Assembly (NCBI RefSeq): GCF_014192335.1
Contig: NZ_JACHXU010000034.1
Coordinates: 1 to 64,000, forward strand
Direction: 5' to 3'
Source: Aporhodopirellula rubra
GTDB lineage: Bacteria; Planctomycetota; Planctomycetia; Pirellulales; Pirellulaceae
DNA: 64,000 bases
Position 1 is the first letter of the stretch, and every line of letters begins with the position of its first letter. A model generated the notes under the pieces. The model was not told the DNA's origin. It made no database searches and saw only the letters and a list, made by a program, of their open reading frames with translations. Below are positions 26,801 through 34,410 of this stretch, in pieces. The position numbers and the translations under genes were made by a program.

Positions 26801-29800
26801 CACCCAAACTGTGACCGACGACACGTTGAGGTCGCACCCCGATCGAGGACCAAAAACGAGCCGTCGCGACCTGCAGGCAATACAACGCGGGCTGGATCCA
26901 GACTTCCAGCCAATGTTCTTTCGTGCTCCATAGCCGTTGTTTCAGGTCGTGGCCGGTTTGGGCGGCGAAGGCTTCGGCGACAACGTCGAACTCATGCCGA
27001 AACGCAGCGTTTTCATTGTAAAGTTTGCTACCCGCGCCGAGATGGCATCCCCCCTGCCCACTGAAATACCAGTCGACTGACGCTTCACGGCGGGCCACCC
27101 CTTGGATCCATGCCGACGAGTTTTCAGGACGCGAGCTTGAGGCATCTCCGACCCACGCGGCACGGTGCCGGTAGTGGCTTTTGCCTACCGCCAATGTGTA
27201 AGCCAGTGACGAGAAGTCCTCGGTCGGGGCGACGGATTCGACCGCATCGACCATTGACGATAACGCGGTGTCTGATTTAGCCGAACACACTAACAGGCCT
27301 GGTGAAAAGGCGGCTGTCTCCTGTCCAGTGGTTGGTACTTCAGGTGGCTCTTCAATGATGACGTGTGCGTTCGTGCCACCGAAGCCGAATGAACTGATGC
27401 CGGCGCGTCGTGGTCGATCGATGCTTCGTAGCCATGGCGTCGATTCTGTGACGACGCAGAGTCCCGAACTCCAGTCCACATGCGGAGTCGGTTGGGTGAA
27501 GTTGACCTGTCTCGGTAGGATTTCGTTTTGGACCGATAGTGCGACCTTGATCAGACCCGCAATGCCGGCGGCGGCTTCCAAGTGACCGATGTTTGATTTG
27601 ACGGATCCAATCTTTAGCGAGGCGTTCGGATCAGCGGCGTTCTCCGGTGTGTCGATCAATGATTGGCGAATCGCGCGTGCTTCGATAGGGTCGCCCAATG
27701 GAGTTCCGGTTCCATGTGCTTCGACGTAATCGATCGAATTGCTGGTGACCCCGGCATCGTCAAGTGCTTCGCGGATCAGGGCCGCCTGAGCGATGCGACT
27801 CGGGGCCGTCAAACCGTTGCTGCGCCCGTCTTGGTTAACCGCAGAACCCTGGATCACTGCGTAGATCCGGTTGCCGTCCGCCAGTGCGTCGCTGAGCGGT
27901 CGCAGCAGAACGGCACCGCCACCCTCGCCCCGTACAAATCCGTCTGCGGCCTCGTCGAATGCTCGGCAGACACCCGACGGTGACAGCATCCCGGCTTTGG
28001 TAAACGATTGCGTGGCGTCGGTGGAAAGGATCAGGTTCACACCGGCGGCAATTGCGTAATCGCAATCTCCCGCTCCGAGCGCCCGGACGGCTTGGTGGGT
28101 GGCGACCAAAGAGGACGAGCAGGCCGTGTCGATCGTGAGGCTCGGCCCACGGAAATCAAACGTGTAGGATATTCGGTTCGCTGCCATCGCCATCGAGTTG
28201 CCGGTGGCCGTGTAAGCCGTGACTTCACCGCCCGGATTGGCAGGTGAACTGACCTGCAAATAGTCGTTATTGCCAACGCCGACGAAAACACCGACACGCT
28301 CATTACCTTCGAGGGTCGGGTCGTGTTGAGACATACTGGCAATCGGAATGCCGGCGTCCTCGAACGCTTCGTGGGTGAGTTCCAGCAACAAACGATGTTG
28401 CGGATCGATCGCGTCGGCTTCGCGTGGACTGATTCCAAAAAACGGGGCGTCGAAACCCGCGACGTCTTTCAGATAACCGCCTCGTGTCGGGATCGGTGGG
28501 TCGGATTGGTTTCCATTGAGGGATTGTTCGCCGGGCCAATCGCCGCGATGCAAACACTCACCCGTGGCGTCCACTCCGTTGAACAACACGTTCCAGAATT
28601 CTTTCGGGTTGGATGCGGATGGAAAACGGCATCCGATTCCGACGATCGCCACCGGGCCACTTGATCCCGCATGATGTTCGCTATGGCGGTCGTTTGATTT
28701 CGATTTGCGTCGACGGGGTTCGTCAGACGCCAGCAACGATGAGTCGTTGCCCGCCAGATGGTTCGCAAGGCTCGCGATCGTTGGATACTCGTAGGCGAGC
28801 GTTGCGGGAATGTCGCGGTCGAGCCAATCGGACAGTTCACCGGCAAGGCGAACCGCGCCGACACTGTCGAGGCCGTAGCGGGAGACAGGCTCGCTGACTT
28901 CGATCGCTTCGGCGGGCAACTTCACACGAGCGGCAATTTTCTCGATCAACCACGATGTAATCGTGGCGGCCTCGTGCGAGGTCGAATGAGGCGTTTGTGT
29001 TGTCGGTTGCGTGGCAGTTGGGGTCGGCAAATCCCAGCGGTGCAGGACGCGGTATTCGTTGTTTTCGAAACGCCGACGAGCTTCAGAACGTTGGACTTTC
29101 CCACTCGTGGTCTTGGGAACGCCGCCGGGACGGATCAGCAAAATGGAGGTCGGTACCAACTGATGCTCTTGCATCACGGCGGTCCGGATCGCGTCAATGA
29201 CTTCATCCGGGTTGGCGTCGCGCCGTTGAGATCGCCGCAACTCTTGAGCGATCACGACTCGTTCACCATCGTCGGTGTTGATCGAGAATGCGGCACCGCC
29301 GCCGATCGCGTTGGCCGCGTGCGCTGCTTCTGCGGTTCTCTCGATGTCTTGTGGATAATGGTTGACCCCGTGAACGATGATCAGGTCCTTGCACCGCCCG
29401 GTAACGAATAATTCGCCGGGAAACGTTTCATCGTCGATCAGCCCGAGGTCACCGGTACGCAGGTAACATTTGTCGTTACCGGCGATGGTCGCTTCGAAGG
29501 TTTCGTGAGTCTTCTTTGCGTTTTTCCAATAGCCTGCGGCGACGGAGGGCCCGGCGATCCAAATCTCACCGATCTCACCTGCCGGTTTTTCGATCTTGGT
29601 TTCCGGGTCGACGATTCGAACATCCATGCTGTCATCGGGCACACCACAACCGATCCAGTGTGAACGCGACTCGTCCGTTTCTTCGGTGGTTCCTCGCCGT
29701 GGGATTTCGCGAACTGGTTCCTCGCGAACGCTGCTGCTGACCAAGAGTGTCGTCTCCGCCATGCCGTAGCACGGACAGAATTGGTCGTGTGTGAATCCGT

Positions 29801-30812
29801 AACCCGCAAATCGTTCCGCGAATTGACGCAGCACACGCGAATCGATCGGTTCGGCGCCGTTGAACGCGACTCGCCAGGAAGAGAGATCCACACCGTCGAG
29901 TTCAGCGTCGGTGATTTCGTCGGCACATATGCGATAAGCAAAATTTGGTCCGCCCGCGACGGTGCCATTGAATTGCGAAATCGCACGCAGCCATCGAGAC
30001 GGCTTTTGCAGGAAGTCGATCGGCGACATGAAGACGAGGTCGCCACCGAGGTACAGTGGGTGCAGTGAATTGCCGATCAGACCCATGTCATGATGCAATG
30101 GCAACCATCCGACGAGCGTGTCGTCGCGGGTCGAGCGGAAGCTCGACTGAATCAAATGTTGGTTGTGCAACAAGTTTCCGTGCGTCACCATCACGCCCTT
30201 GGGCGAACCGGTTGAACCGGATGTATATTGCAAGAACGCGGTTGTCGCTCGATCGAGATCAGGGCGCACCCAGTCGTCGGCGGAATTCGGATCCATCGAG
30301 TCGATCGAATGCCACGTGACAACGGACCAACTCTCAGATTGGTCGTCCGATTCGCCGATAGATTCGGCCGCTTGGATTGACTCGACCAGGGAAGCTGACG
30401 TCAATCCGATTTTGACTTCGGCGTCGGCGATGATCGCACGCAATCGTGCATCGCGTTGGTTGCGTCGTGGTGGATAGGCGGGCACTGCGATCACGCCCGC
30501 ATAGAGGCATCCAAAATATGCAGCGAGGTATTCCGGACCGGGCGGAAATGCGAGTACCACGCATTCGCCAGGTTGTACTCGCTGCCGCAGCCAAACAGCG
30601 ATCCTGCGAGCTTGTCGGTCCATTGCCCCATACGTGTAACCTTCCGATTCGGGGATCGAATCCGGATCCGCGATCGGCGCGAACGTTGATCCGCCTTTTT
30701 CTCCCGCCCTCAAAAACCGATACAACATTTTGTCCGGTTGAACGTCCGCCCATGTCCGAAGCAGATCGACGACCGAATGCGTGTCTTTCGATGGCAGGAA
30801 CAATTTTCTCAT
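20874..30812 (-). CDS. FAAL-ACP-KS-AT-DH-MT-ER-KR-ACP hybrid polyketide synthase
   Basis: 3312 residues, the first gene of the operon. Domains: fatty-acyl-AMP ligase (about 1-590; YTSGSTGSPKG near 196, YGMAETT near 349, KTTSGK near 567), ACP1 (Ser650), KS (about 718-1150; Cys898, His1033, His1077), AT (about 1245-1550; GHSLG with Ser1335; HGFH at 1435-1438, which points to malonyl-CoA), DH (His1654, Asp1838), C-methyltransferase (GAGTG near 2142; His2219 and Glu2245 as the likely catalytic pair), ER (AAGGVG near 2681), KR (TGGLGGLG near 2879; LDD near 2964) and ACP2 (Ser3191), then an acidic tail to 3312 that may be a docking region. The KR active-site Tyr is His3021 (GQANHAVAN). The predicted step adds one C-methylated, fully reduced C2 unit to a fatty acid. 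Confidence 0.95.
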   Translation of the reverse strand: MRKLFLPSKDTHSVVDLLRTWADVQPDKMLYRFLRAGEKGGSTFAPIADPDSIPESEGYTYGAMDRQARRIAVWLRQRVQPGECVVLAFPPGPEYLAAYFGCLYAGVIAVPAYPPRRNQRDARLRAIIADAEVKIGLTSASLVESIQAAESIGESDDQSESWSVVTWHSIDSMDPNSADDWVRPDLDRATTAFLQYTSGSTGSPKGVMVTHGNLLHNQHLIQSSFRSTRDDTLVGWLPLHHDMGLIGNSLHPLYLGGDLVFMSPIDFLQKPSRWLRAISQFNGTVAGGPNFAYRICADEITDAELDGVDLSSWRVAFNGAEPIDSRVLRQFAERFAGYGFTHDQFCPCYGMAETTLLVSSSVREEPVREIPRRGTTEETDESRSHWIGCGVPDDSMDVRIVDPETKIEKPAGEIGEIWIAGPSVAAGYWKNAKKTHETFEATIAGNDKCYLRTGDLGLIDDETFPGELFVTGRCKDLIIVHGVNHYPQDIERTAEAAHAANAIGGGAAFSINTDDGERVVIAQELRRSQRRDANPDEVIDAIRTAVMQEHQLVPTSILLIRPGGVPKTTSGKVQRSEARRRFENNEYRVLHRWDLPTPTATQPTTQTPHSTSHEAATITSWLIEKIAARVKLPAEAIEVSEPVSRYGLDSVGAVRLAGELSDWLDRDIPATLAYEYPTIASLANHLAGNDSSLLASDEPRRRKSKSNDRHSEHHAGSSGPVAIVGIGCRFPSASNPKEFWNVLFNGVDATGECLHRGDWPGEQSLNGNQSDPPIPTRGGYLKDVAGFDAPFFGISPREADAIDPQHRLLLELTHEAFEDAGIPIASMSQHDPTLEGNERVGVFVGVGNNDYLQVSSPANPGGEVTAYTATGNSMAMAANRISYTFDFRGPSLTIDTACSSSLVATHQAVRALGAGDCDYAIAAGVNLILSTDATQSFTKAGMLSPSGVCRAFDEAADGFVRGEGGGAVLLRPLSDALADGNRIYAVIQGSAVNQDGRSNGLTAPSRIAQAALIREALDDAGVTSNSIDYVEAHGTGTPLGDPIEARAIRQSLIDTPENAADPNASLKIGSVKSNIGHLEAAAGIAGLIKVALSVQNEILPRQVNFTQPTPHVDWSSGLCVVTESTPWLRSIDRPRRAGISSFGFGGTNAHVIIEEPPEVPTTGQETAAFSPGLLVCSAKSDTALSSMVDAVESVAPTEDFSSLAYTLAVGKSHYRHRAAWVGDASSSRPENSSAWIQGVARREASVDWYFSGQGGCHLGAGSKLYNENAAFRHEFDVVAEAFAAQTGHDLKQRLWSTKEHWLEVWIQPALYCLQVATARFWSSIGVRPQRVVGHSLGEFAAACMAGVFEFEDGLTLVTRRAELTGRIKQRGGMLAVFSDETTLRRTIADFEGRCEIAAVNGPKQTVIASLPDTLDALTDFLKGRGIVSRPMSTTHGFHSWLIDPILDEFEQAVAMTAMMPPSLPFLSSQTGQITEDKIATAAYWRNNLRGAVRFDLVLNEMSKVTSPSGDAALDVPTLGMEIGAGNTLAALARSAKVGLTVLPGLLADTDAPAKKPGSYWDTLANLYVYGVDFDWQSALGGTAPIISLPTYPFDRQRHWVHRNDAINTAQTHSASIPIVAPEPGTTATGTRLDIASDDAVFETRFDANSYLADHRVGESVVFPAAGFMRWAIAAGQAVQNESEDVSGPHDARLRVTEFQILHAMTLENDAPKRCQLVLSRSSDSDAVWNGRILSRTSSDRSSASWRLHSTFTLTRVASDDLASDESASPITFSDSTNASLANRDVDAHYEQLEEAGMHYGPAFRLIQELRSAGKIATAIIGVPQNGHAADSHHIGTLDACLQVIAACGVRWGKRAWVPVGTDRIETTSNFLSQLGDDRLRVTARLLDHSAETAAADLVIEPETKTDLHSESQIVIRGLQLRATTPVDTTELILADEWLPTIRDCEPAHARLAKLSTPILRVQHDGHGPEILREISESLETAAGEWTLEILTRLGVDWQIGNTYSLQSFTESSGVLPEHSRLLVRLLRIAEEMHVLRCERVENANRWTVIACPSANASDGTGHPHAANEFALLNRCAEATADLMRTGSDPLPLLFPADGKISAADVYRDSVGGNRLNQLASGVISNVVNELAPGRGLRVLEIGAGTGATTRAVLDQLPAHRCEYVYTDVAPGFLSAAKRNFAQYDFIDYRVLDIERDPASQGFDDCLGKFDLVIAANVLHATADLSVAMKHVRTLIHPQGQLVVLEGTQPARWLDLTFGLTPGWWRFTDTDRRPEYPLISTDDWADLLSEESFDLPDFVDPASGELDGETASTVSSPSKMIVATPKPVATENRRWLVIDHGSSTITSSFVKQIQNLGSLADTITADDPVRLRDEIGNSCYTLTPTDIIIVSCNESSEDANPAESLRRASENLLATFQSLLSWQASNPTAVSNLRLRWVTRGALPVNAACSNENGISAASCVDLVGGSLWGMWRTLTLEQPQWSCSGIDLDRSNPVDVNTNVLMDECGSIEIRNEEVSLRGDQRFVRQWKYQSTTDPTDRGRVLSVGERGSLHGLTTESRVRREPGANEIEIAPIAAGLNFRDVLNVLGAYPGNPPLGAECVGEVIRIGTDVEKIDVGDRVVAIAADSIADYTTVPVSSVCRLHDSISFNDAATVPVAFLTAATAIEEIANLKAGESILIHSAAGGVGMAAVQIARHIGANVFATASVDKHDTLKDMGVTQVFDSRKPGYAEGISAATDGLGVDVILNSLGETFIDENLAAASPACRYVDIALANSAVTSRIAAVKPNVRYTQLDLSQRLADSPDSIAERLERILQQVENGNYHTLPVRPFAFDNASDAMQWLQSGRNIGKAVIECVRENSTTSVAEPIARDRITGLQLITGGLGGLGLLTAEHLIQQGATQIALLTRREATSEEKLLIDQWCDLGANVRVEQVQLHDMMSVEQTLTRLRDQCGAVTGVYHLAGVLDDAVMEHQTSDSMKRVLTAKVDGAWNLHTATQSDPIADFVLYSSFSAWLGSPGQANHAVANAFLDSLAVLRRESGLPATSIAWGPWGRIGAAAKRDRLGRGDLAGIGMLMPDEGIEVLKRLQQLSASAQSSDTTNPAAVAVVRLHLDRLPAHLQSHRLFAGLIRSLDRSENAGGQQDWIEELKQLSADDRLKMVTQHIRDSIASSLALSGGDAVPMDQPLFDLGMDSLTSLELVNTLQSTLGVRISTIDLFNFPDVRALAGRMVELLSDTMVETPYTEKQVCRNADTNPELELGVSRSESQASDPTVSEVTSGMADASETEMPVAEVTDLLREIGDLSEQFERWGADQ

Positions 30813-31306
30813 AACATTGTTTCGGGAGAGGCTGCTCCGATCATGATCGTGAGCGGAGGCTGCTTTTTCTCGTCTATGCCTGTTCCGAAGGGAGTTCGGT
30901 CAGGCATTCATATTAAATTTGAATTTTTGATGTGCTTGCCTGCTTGGGCTGCCAGAGAAATAGATAACGTGCGACAGCTCAAAGGCGGCACGCGGATCGG
31001 CTGACGTCAGCCTTTTTCGGGTGAGGAGACGATCGTTGCCTCACCCTGAAAATCGCGCACGCCAAACGCTAGCCCCACCTTTGCGACAATTTAGGCGGAA
31101 AGGGGAAAATAATACACCCTGTGTGGGGGATCAGTTGCGGTTGTGGTGGTGTCGATAACTGTGCGGGTGTTACGGTTCACGCGAAATTCAAGGTTTCACC
31201 GAATATTTTGGGTCATCAGCAGCCTCCCTATCACCCAAGCGGTGGGGGCACGTTTTTGATACAAAATCTCGCGTTAGTCTGCGTAAAAACTCATGAGGTC
31301 AACTTT
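30813..31306. promoter_or_regulatory. Divergent control region of the biosynthetic cluster
   Basis: About 490 bp between the PKS start (minus) and the SDR start (plus). It is more AT-rich than the genes around it and holds no convincing gene. It contains a perfect 14-bp palindrome with a T-run (30999-31017) and a 10-bp palindrome GATCATGATC (30839-30848). Promoters for both transcription units must lie here; I could not fix -35/-10 pairs with proper spacing. The frame upstream of the SDR start stays open through much of this region but has no family-like sequence. Confidence 0.6.
30999..31017. promoter_or_regulatory. Perfect palindrome GGCTGACGTCAGCC followed by T5
   Basis: A 14-bp perfect dyad (30999-31012) followed by five T on the plus strand. 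It could be an operator for a dimeric regulator controlling the divergent promoters, or a weak terminator-like hairpin with an ACGT loop. The operator reading is favoured because it sits in a divergent intergenic region with no upstream plus-strand gene to terminate. Confidence 0.5.
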
Positions 31307-32371
31307 GTGACGCGATTTTTGGTTACCGGAGCGAATGGATTCATCGGTCGTCACGTGGTCGATTCCCTATTGGCTGACGGGAATGAGGTGGTTGCAATGA
31401 GCAGGTCGCAGGCGGACGCGAGCGATCAAGGAGGCCAACTGCGGAAAATCGCAGGCGACGTTCGTGACGCGTCGAAGGTGGCCGAGGCGATGAAATCAGT
31501 GGATTGCGTTATTCATCTTGCCGCGTCGGTAGCGACGCGCTCGTTCGCGCTCTCGGAAAGCATTAACGTGGAGGGAACACGCGTTGTCGCGAGTGCCGCT
31601 GCATCGCTACCCGATCCGCCGTCCTTTGCGTACGTCTCTTCGCTCGCAGTGGCGGGCCCGATTCCGAGTGATCGTTCCGGGGGCGAGGGGGCCGGTGCGT
31701 CGGTGGAGACCGGGGTTACCGAGACCGATGAATGTCACCCGGTTTCGCATTACGGTCGCACCAAACTCAAAGCGGAAGGAGTTCTTCACGGGTTGGCAGG
31801 TCAACTGCCGATCACGATCGTGCGTCCTCCGTGCGTTATTGGCCCTGGTGACCGCAATCTGTTGGCTCTTTATAAGACCGTCAGATCGGGATGGAATATC
31901 GTGTTGTCCAAATCGTTCCGATATTCCTATATCAGTGTTACTGATCTAGTGCCAGGAATTTTGGCGGCGTGTGAACGCGGTGTGCGTCTCGAGACGTTGA
32001 CCGCTGCAGGTCGATCTGGTCGTGGGATCTACTATCTGACCGACCCGCAAGCGGTGACCTTTGTCGAATTAGCAGAAATGATAGCGGCGTCTCTCGATGA
32101 ATTTGCGATTTCACGACGACGACCGCTGCGTCACGTCCGCATCCCTCGTGCCGCCGGATGGTTTGCTGGTGGGTGTGGTGAAATCGTGATGCGCGGATTT
32201 GGCGGGCGCGTTTTTCTAAATCTTGATAAAGTTCGTGAGGGCGTCAGCGGCAGTTGGGTGTGCAATGGATCACGTGCCGAACAAGAGTTATCGTTCCGAC
32301 CGTCAGCCGACTTGGCAACACGCATCATTGAAACCACCATCGATTATCATCAATCGAATTGGCTATCCTGA
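31307..32371 (+). CDS. Extended SDR: NAD-dependent epimerase/dehydratase or 3-beta-HSD-like
   Basis: About 354 residues from the GTG at 31307 (MTRFLVTGANGFIGRHVVDS). A GAGG nine to twelve bases upstream supports this start over the longer open frame beginning at 31121. The N-terminal VTGANGFIG is the NAD(P)-binding glycine motif of extended SDRs; HYGRTK is the YxxxK active site. The C-terminal part has no sugar-nucleotide signature that I recognise; the overall pattern is nearest to 3-beta-hydroxysteroid dehydrogenase/dihydroflavonol reductase-like enzymes. It is divergent from the PKS operon and followed by the permease gene. It may reduce a keto group of the polyketide after assembly, perhaps compensating for the missing KR of the second module. 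Confidence 0.82.
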   Translation: MTRFLVTGANGFIGRHVVDSLLADGNEVVAMSRSQADASDQGGQLRKIAGDVRDASKVAEAMKSVDCVIHLAASVATRSFALSESINVEGTRVVASAAASLPDPPSFAYVSSLAVAGPIPSDRSGGEGAGASVETGVTETDECHPVSHYGRTKLKAEGVLHGLAGQLPITIVRPPCVIGPGDRNLLALYKTVRSGWNIVLSKSFRYSYISVTDLVPGILAACERGVRLETLTAAGRSGRGIYYLTDPQAVTFVELAEMIAASLDEFAISRRRPLRHVRIPRAAGWFAGGCGEIVMRGFGGRVFLNLDKVREGVSGSWVCNGSRAEQELSFRPSADLATRIIETTIDYHQSNWLS

Positions 32372-32449
32372 GCAGATTCGCTGTCACTCGCGTTTCATTA
32401 TCCTTCCTGACGTTTTACTTCTGTCCTCTCACATCGTTCGGCCATTCCG

Positions 32450-33577
32450 ATGAATTTCATAACAATGACGTATCGCAATGTGATGCGTCGCCCATTACGC
32501 AGCGGCTTGACACTCGTCGCGGTGGCATTGGCTGTGTGTGCGGTGGTATCGCTGGTCGGGATCGCGAACGGTTTCAAAGCGACGTTCATGGATTTTTACC
32601 AAGGTGCCGGAGTCGATCTGCTGGTTGTGCGTTCGGGAAGTGCCCGACGGTTGACTAGTACGCTCGAGGAATCACTCGGCGACAAGATCGCGGCGCTCGA
32701 CGGAGTGGTTGAGGTCATTCCTGGCCTCGCCGACGTCGTCTCGTTTCCCGATGAAGGGTTGTACGTCGTTCCGGTTAGTGGGTTGATCCCCGAAACGCAG
32801 GTGTTCGATGCAATGGAGCCGGTCAGCGGTCGACGGTTGCTGAAAACCGATGAACGCGGTGTCATGATCGGTATTACGCTGGCCGACAGTTTGGGTAAAA
32901 AGGTCGGCGATCAAATCGAAGTCGTTGAAGAAGAACCCTATGAGATTGTTGGAATCTTCGAGAGTTTTAACGTGCTGCAGAACGGTTCGCTGGTGGTTTC
33001 GGTTGCGGAATTGCAACGACTGATGGGCCGGGAAGGTGAAGTTTCGGGATTCAGTATCATCACGTCCGATGCGAGTGACAAAGCGATGTTGGATCGCATT
33101 TCGAAACAAGTCGAAGCGATGGAATCAGAAGTGAAAGTGCGTCCGACACGTGAGCATGTGGAGTCGTTGTCGGAAATCCAGCTCGCCGTCGCGATGGCGT
33201 GGCTGACCTCGGCCGTTGCGATCGTGATTGGATCGATCGGCGTTCTCAATACGATGTTCATGTCGATTCAGGAACGAACGCTCGAGATCGGATTGCTGCG
33301 TGCGATCGGATGGACACGCGTTCGCATCATTTCCATGATTCTGATCGAGTCGATCCTACTCAGCGCAATTGGTGCCGCGATCGGGATTGCCGTCTCTTTC
33401 TTCTTGGTTTCGCTGCTGACGCAAATGCCTGCGGTGAACGGACTGATCGAAGGTCGGATTCAGCCTGCAGTGGTGATGCAGGGGCTCGTCATCGCGTTGG
33501 TCGTCGGTTTCCTTGGCGGCTTGCTGCCCGCGTTCGCTGCGTCGAAATTGTCGCCGAGCGAGGCACTTCGGCACTAG
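32450..33577 (+). CDS. ABC transporter permease (MacB/FtsX family)
   Basis: A 375-residue membrane protein with one helix at about 17-40 (GLTLVAVALAVCAVVSLVGI), a large periplasmic domain (about 45-245) and three C-terminal helices (about 250-275, 300-330, 345-365). This 1+3 layout with IQERTLEIGLLRAIGWTR in the first C-terminal loop is typical of FtsX/MacB/LolE permeases. Its likely partner is the ATPase at 11237-11941. It starts about 78 bases after the SDR gene on the same strand. No HlyD/MacA-type adaptor is present in the window, so either it is elsewhere or the system works without one. Confidence 0.92.
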   Translation: MNFITMTYRNVMRRPLRSGLTLVAVALAVCAVVSLVGIANGFKATFMDFYQGAGVDLLVVRSGSARRLTSTLEESLGDKIAALDGVVEVIPGLADVVSFPDEGLYVVPVSGLIPETQVFDAMEPVSGRRLLKTDERGVMIGITLADSLGKKVGDQIEVVEEEPYEIVGIFESFNVLQNGSLVVSVAELQRLMGREGEVSGFSIITSDASDKAMLDRISKQVEAMESEVKVRPTREHVESLSEIQLAVAMAWLTSAVAIVIGSIGVLNTMFMSIQERTLEIGLLRAIGWTRVRIISMILIESILLSAIGAAIGIAVSFFLVSLLTQMPAVNGLIEGRIQPAVVMQGLVIALVVGFLGGLLPAFAASKLSPSEALRH

Positions 33578-33666
33578 AGATTGGTGCCGTGAATCGTAAG
33601 AAGACGGATTGATCGCGGAGAGTTTTTTCGTTGGCTTTCATCTCCGTTCGTGTCGTCTTAAACGAT

Positions 33667-34410
33667 CTATTTCAATCGACGGTAGTTGCGGATCATCGGG
33701 ACGACGCCGAGTGCACTCGTTGCAATTGCGACAGCGATCAATCCGCCACGACGGTCTCCCGCGTTTCCGAACAATGCGACGGTGAGACCCGTGAAGGCGA
33801 TGAAGACTAAAACCCATTTCATCACACGCCCGCAACCTCTTATCTCTGATTCGAGAAAAGATCTTTTCTCGTTCGCAATATCGACTGTATCCATGATTGC
33901 ATCAGGGCTGCCGACACGTGTTTCGATTTCCTGTCGGACTAGGAATTCGTCGAACAGGCTCCAATTGGGAAACCAAACTGAATTGAAATAGTAGTCGCCG
34001 TCATTGGTTCGCAGATGATAGAGTCGCTCGCATCCACCAATGGCGGCAGAATTCGGACGCAGCACGACGTCAACGCGGGAGATCGCGTCCGCATCCATCG
34101 TGCGGTGGTTAAGCATCATCGGCGCCAGGGGGGCTGAACCTGATTTGGGCAGGCGGAACGACACACGAGGCGGATTCGTTGCCCCATCAACGGCAACGAA
34201 CTGCATCGTCATCGTGATGCCGAGCAAAAAGAGAAAGAGGCCTGGCGGGACCATGATCATTCCGATCACGATCGCGACCTCAGGTTCGGGCGAAAACGCC
34301 AACAGCGTTACGAACCCGAAGAAAAAGAGACAGGTCATGAAAACGAAGATGAGCGGAAAAAGACGCATTCGCATGCGAAATGAGTTTCCGTCATTGGGAT
34401 GCGATTTCAC
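33667..34410 (-). CDS. Membrane protein of unknown function
   Basis: 247 residues with four hydrophobic segments: a pair near the N-terminus (PLIFVFMTCLFFFGFVTLL; AIVIGMIMVPPGLFLFLLGI) and a pair near the C-terminus (VLVFIAFTGLTVALFG; GLIAVAIATSALGVVP), with a soluble domain of about 120 residues between them. No known family recognised; the layout recalls DUF3592-like or PH-like membrane proteins but without clear motifs. Its ATG overlaps the stop of the large secreted-protein gene as ATGA, so the two are translationally coupled. Confidence 0.6.
   Translation of the reverse strand: MKSHPNDGNSFRMRMRLFPLIFVFMTCLFFFGFVTLLAFSPEPEVAIVIGMIMVPPGLFLFLLGITMTMQFVAVDGATNPPRVSFRLPKSGSAPLAPMMLNHRTMDADAISRVDVVLRPNSAAIGGCERLYHLRTNDGDYYFNSVWFPNWSLFDEFLVRQEIETRVGSPDAIMDTVDIANEKRSFLESEIRGCGRVMKWVLVFIAFTGLTVALFGNAGDRRGGLIAVAIATSALGVVPMIRNYRRLK

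Larger units (their letters stand above)
11237..33577. other. Biosynthetic gene cluster: FAAL-PKS / AT-less PKS / NRPS / tandem KAS III with split ABC exporter
   Basis: The cluster holds a minus-strand operon (FAAL-PKS, AT-less PKS, NRPS, KAS III fusion, ABC ATPase) and two divergent plus-strand genes (SDR, FtsX-like permease). The four biosynthetic genes overlap by ATGA, and their order matches the predicted order of chemistry: acyl activation, extension with C-methylation and full reduction, second extension, amino acid condensation, then a ketosynthase-III-like step. The ATPase and permease are the two parts of a MacB-type exporter; no membrane-fusion subunit is seen. No regulator or phosphopantetheinyl transferase is seen inside. 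The borders are inferred. The desaturase beside it may or may not belong. Confidence 0.85.

Noticed and set aside
31121-31306. 62-residue N-terminal extension of the SDR protein
   Set aside because: The Rossmann motif begins directly after the GTG at 31307, which has its own ribosome binding site; the extension is not protein-like.
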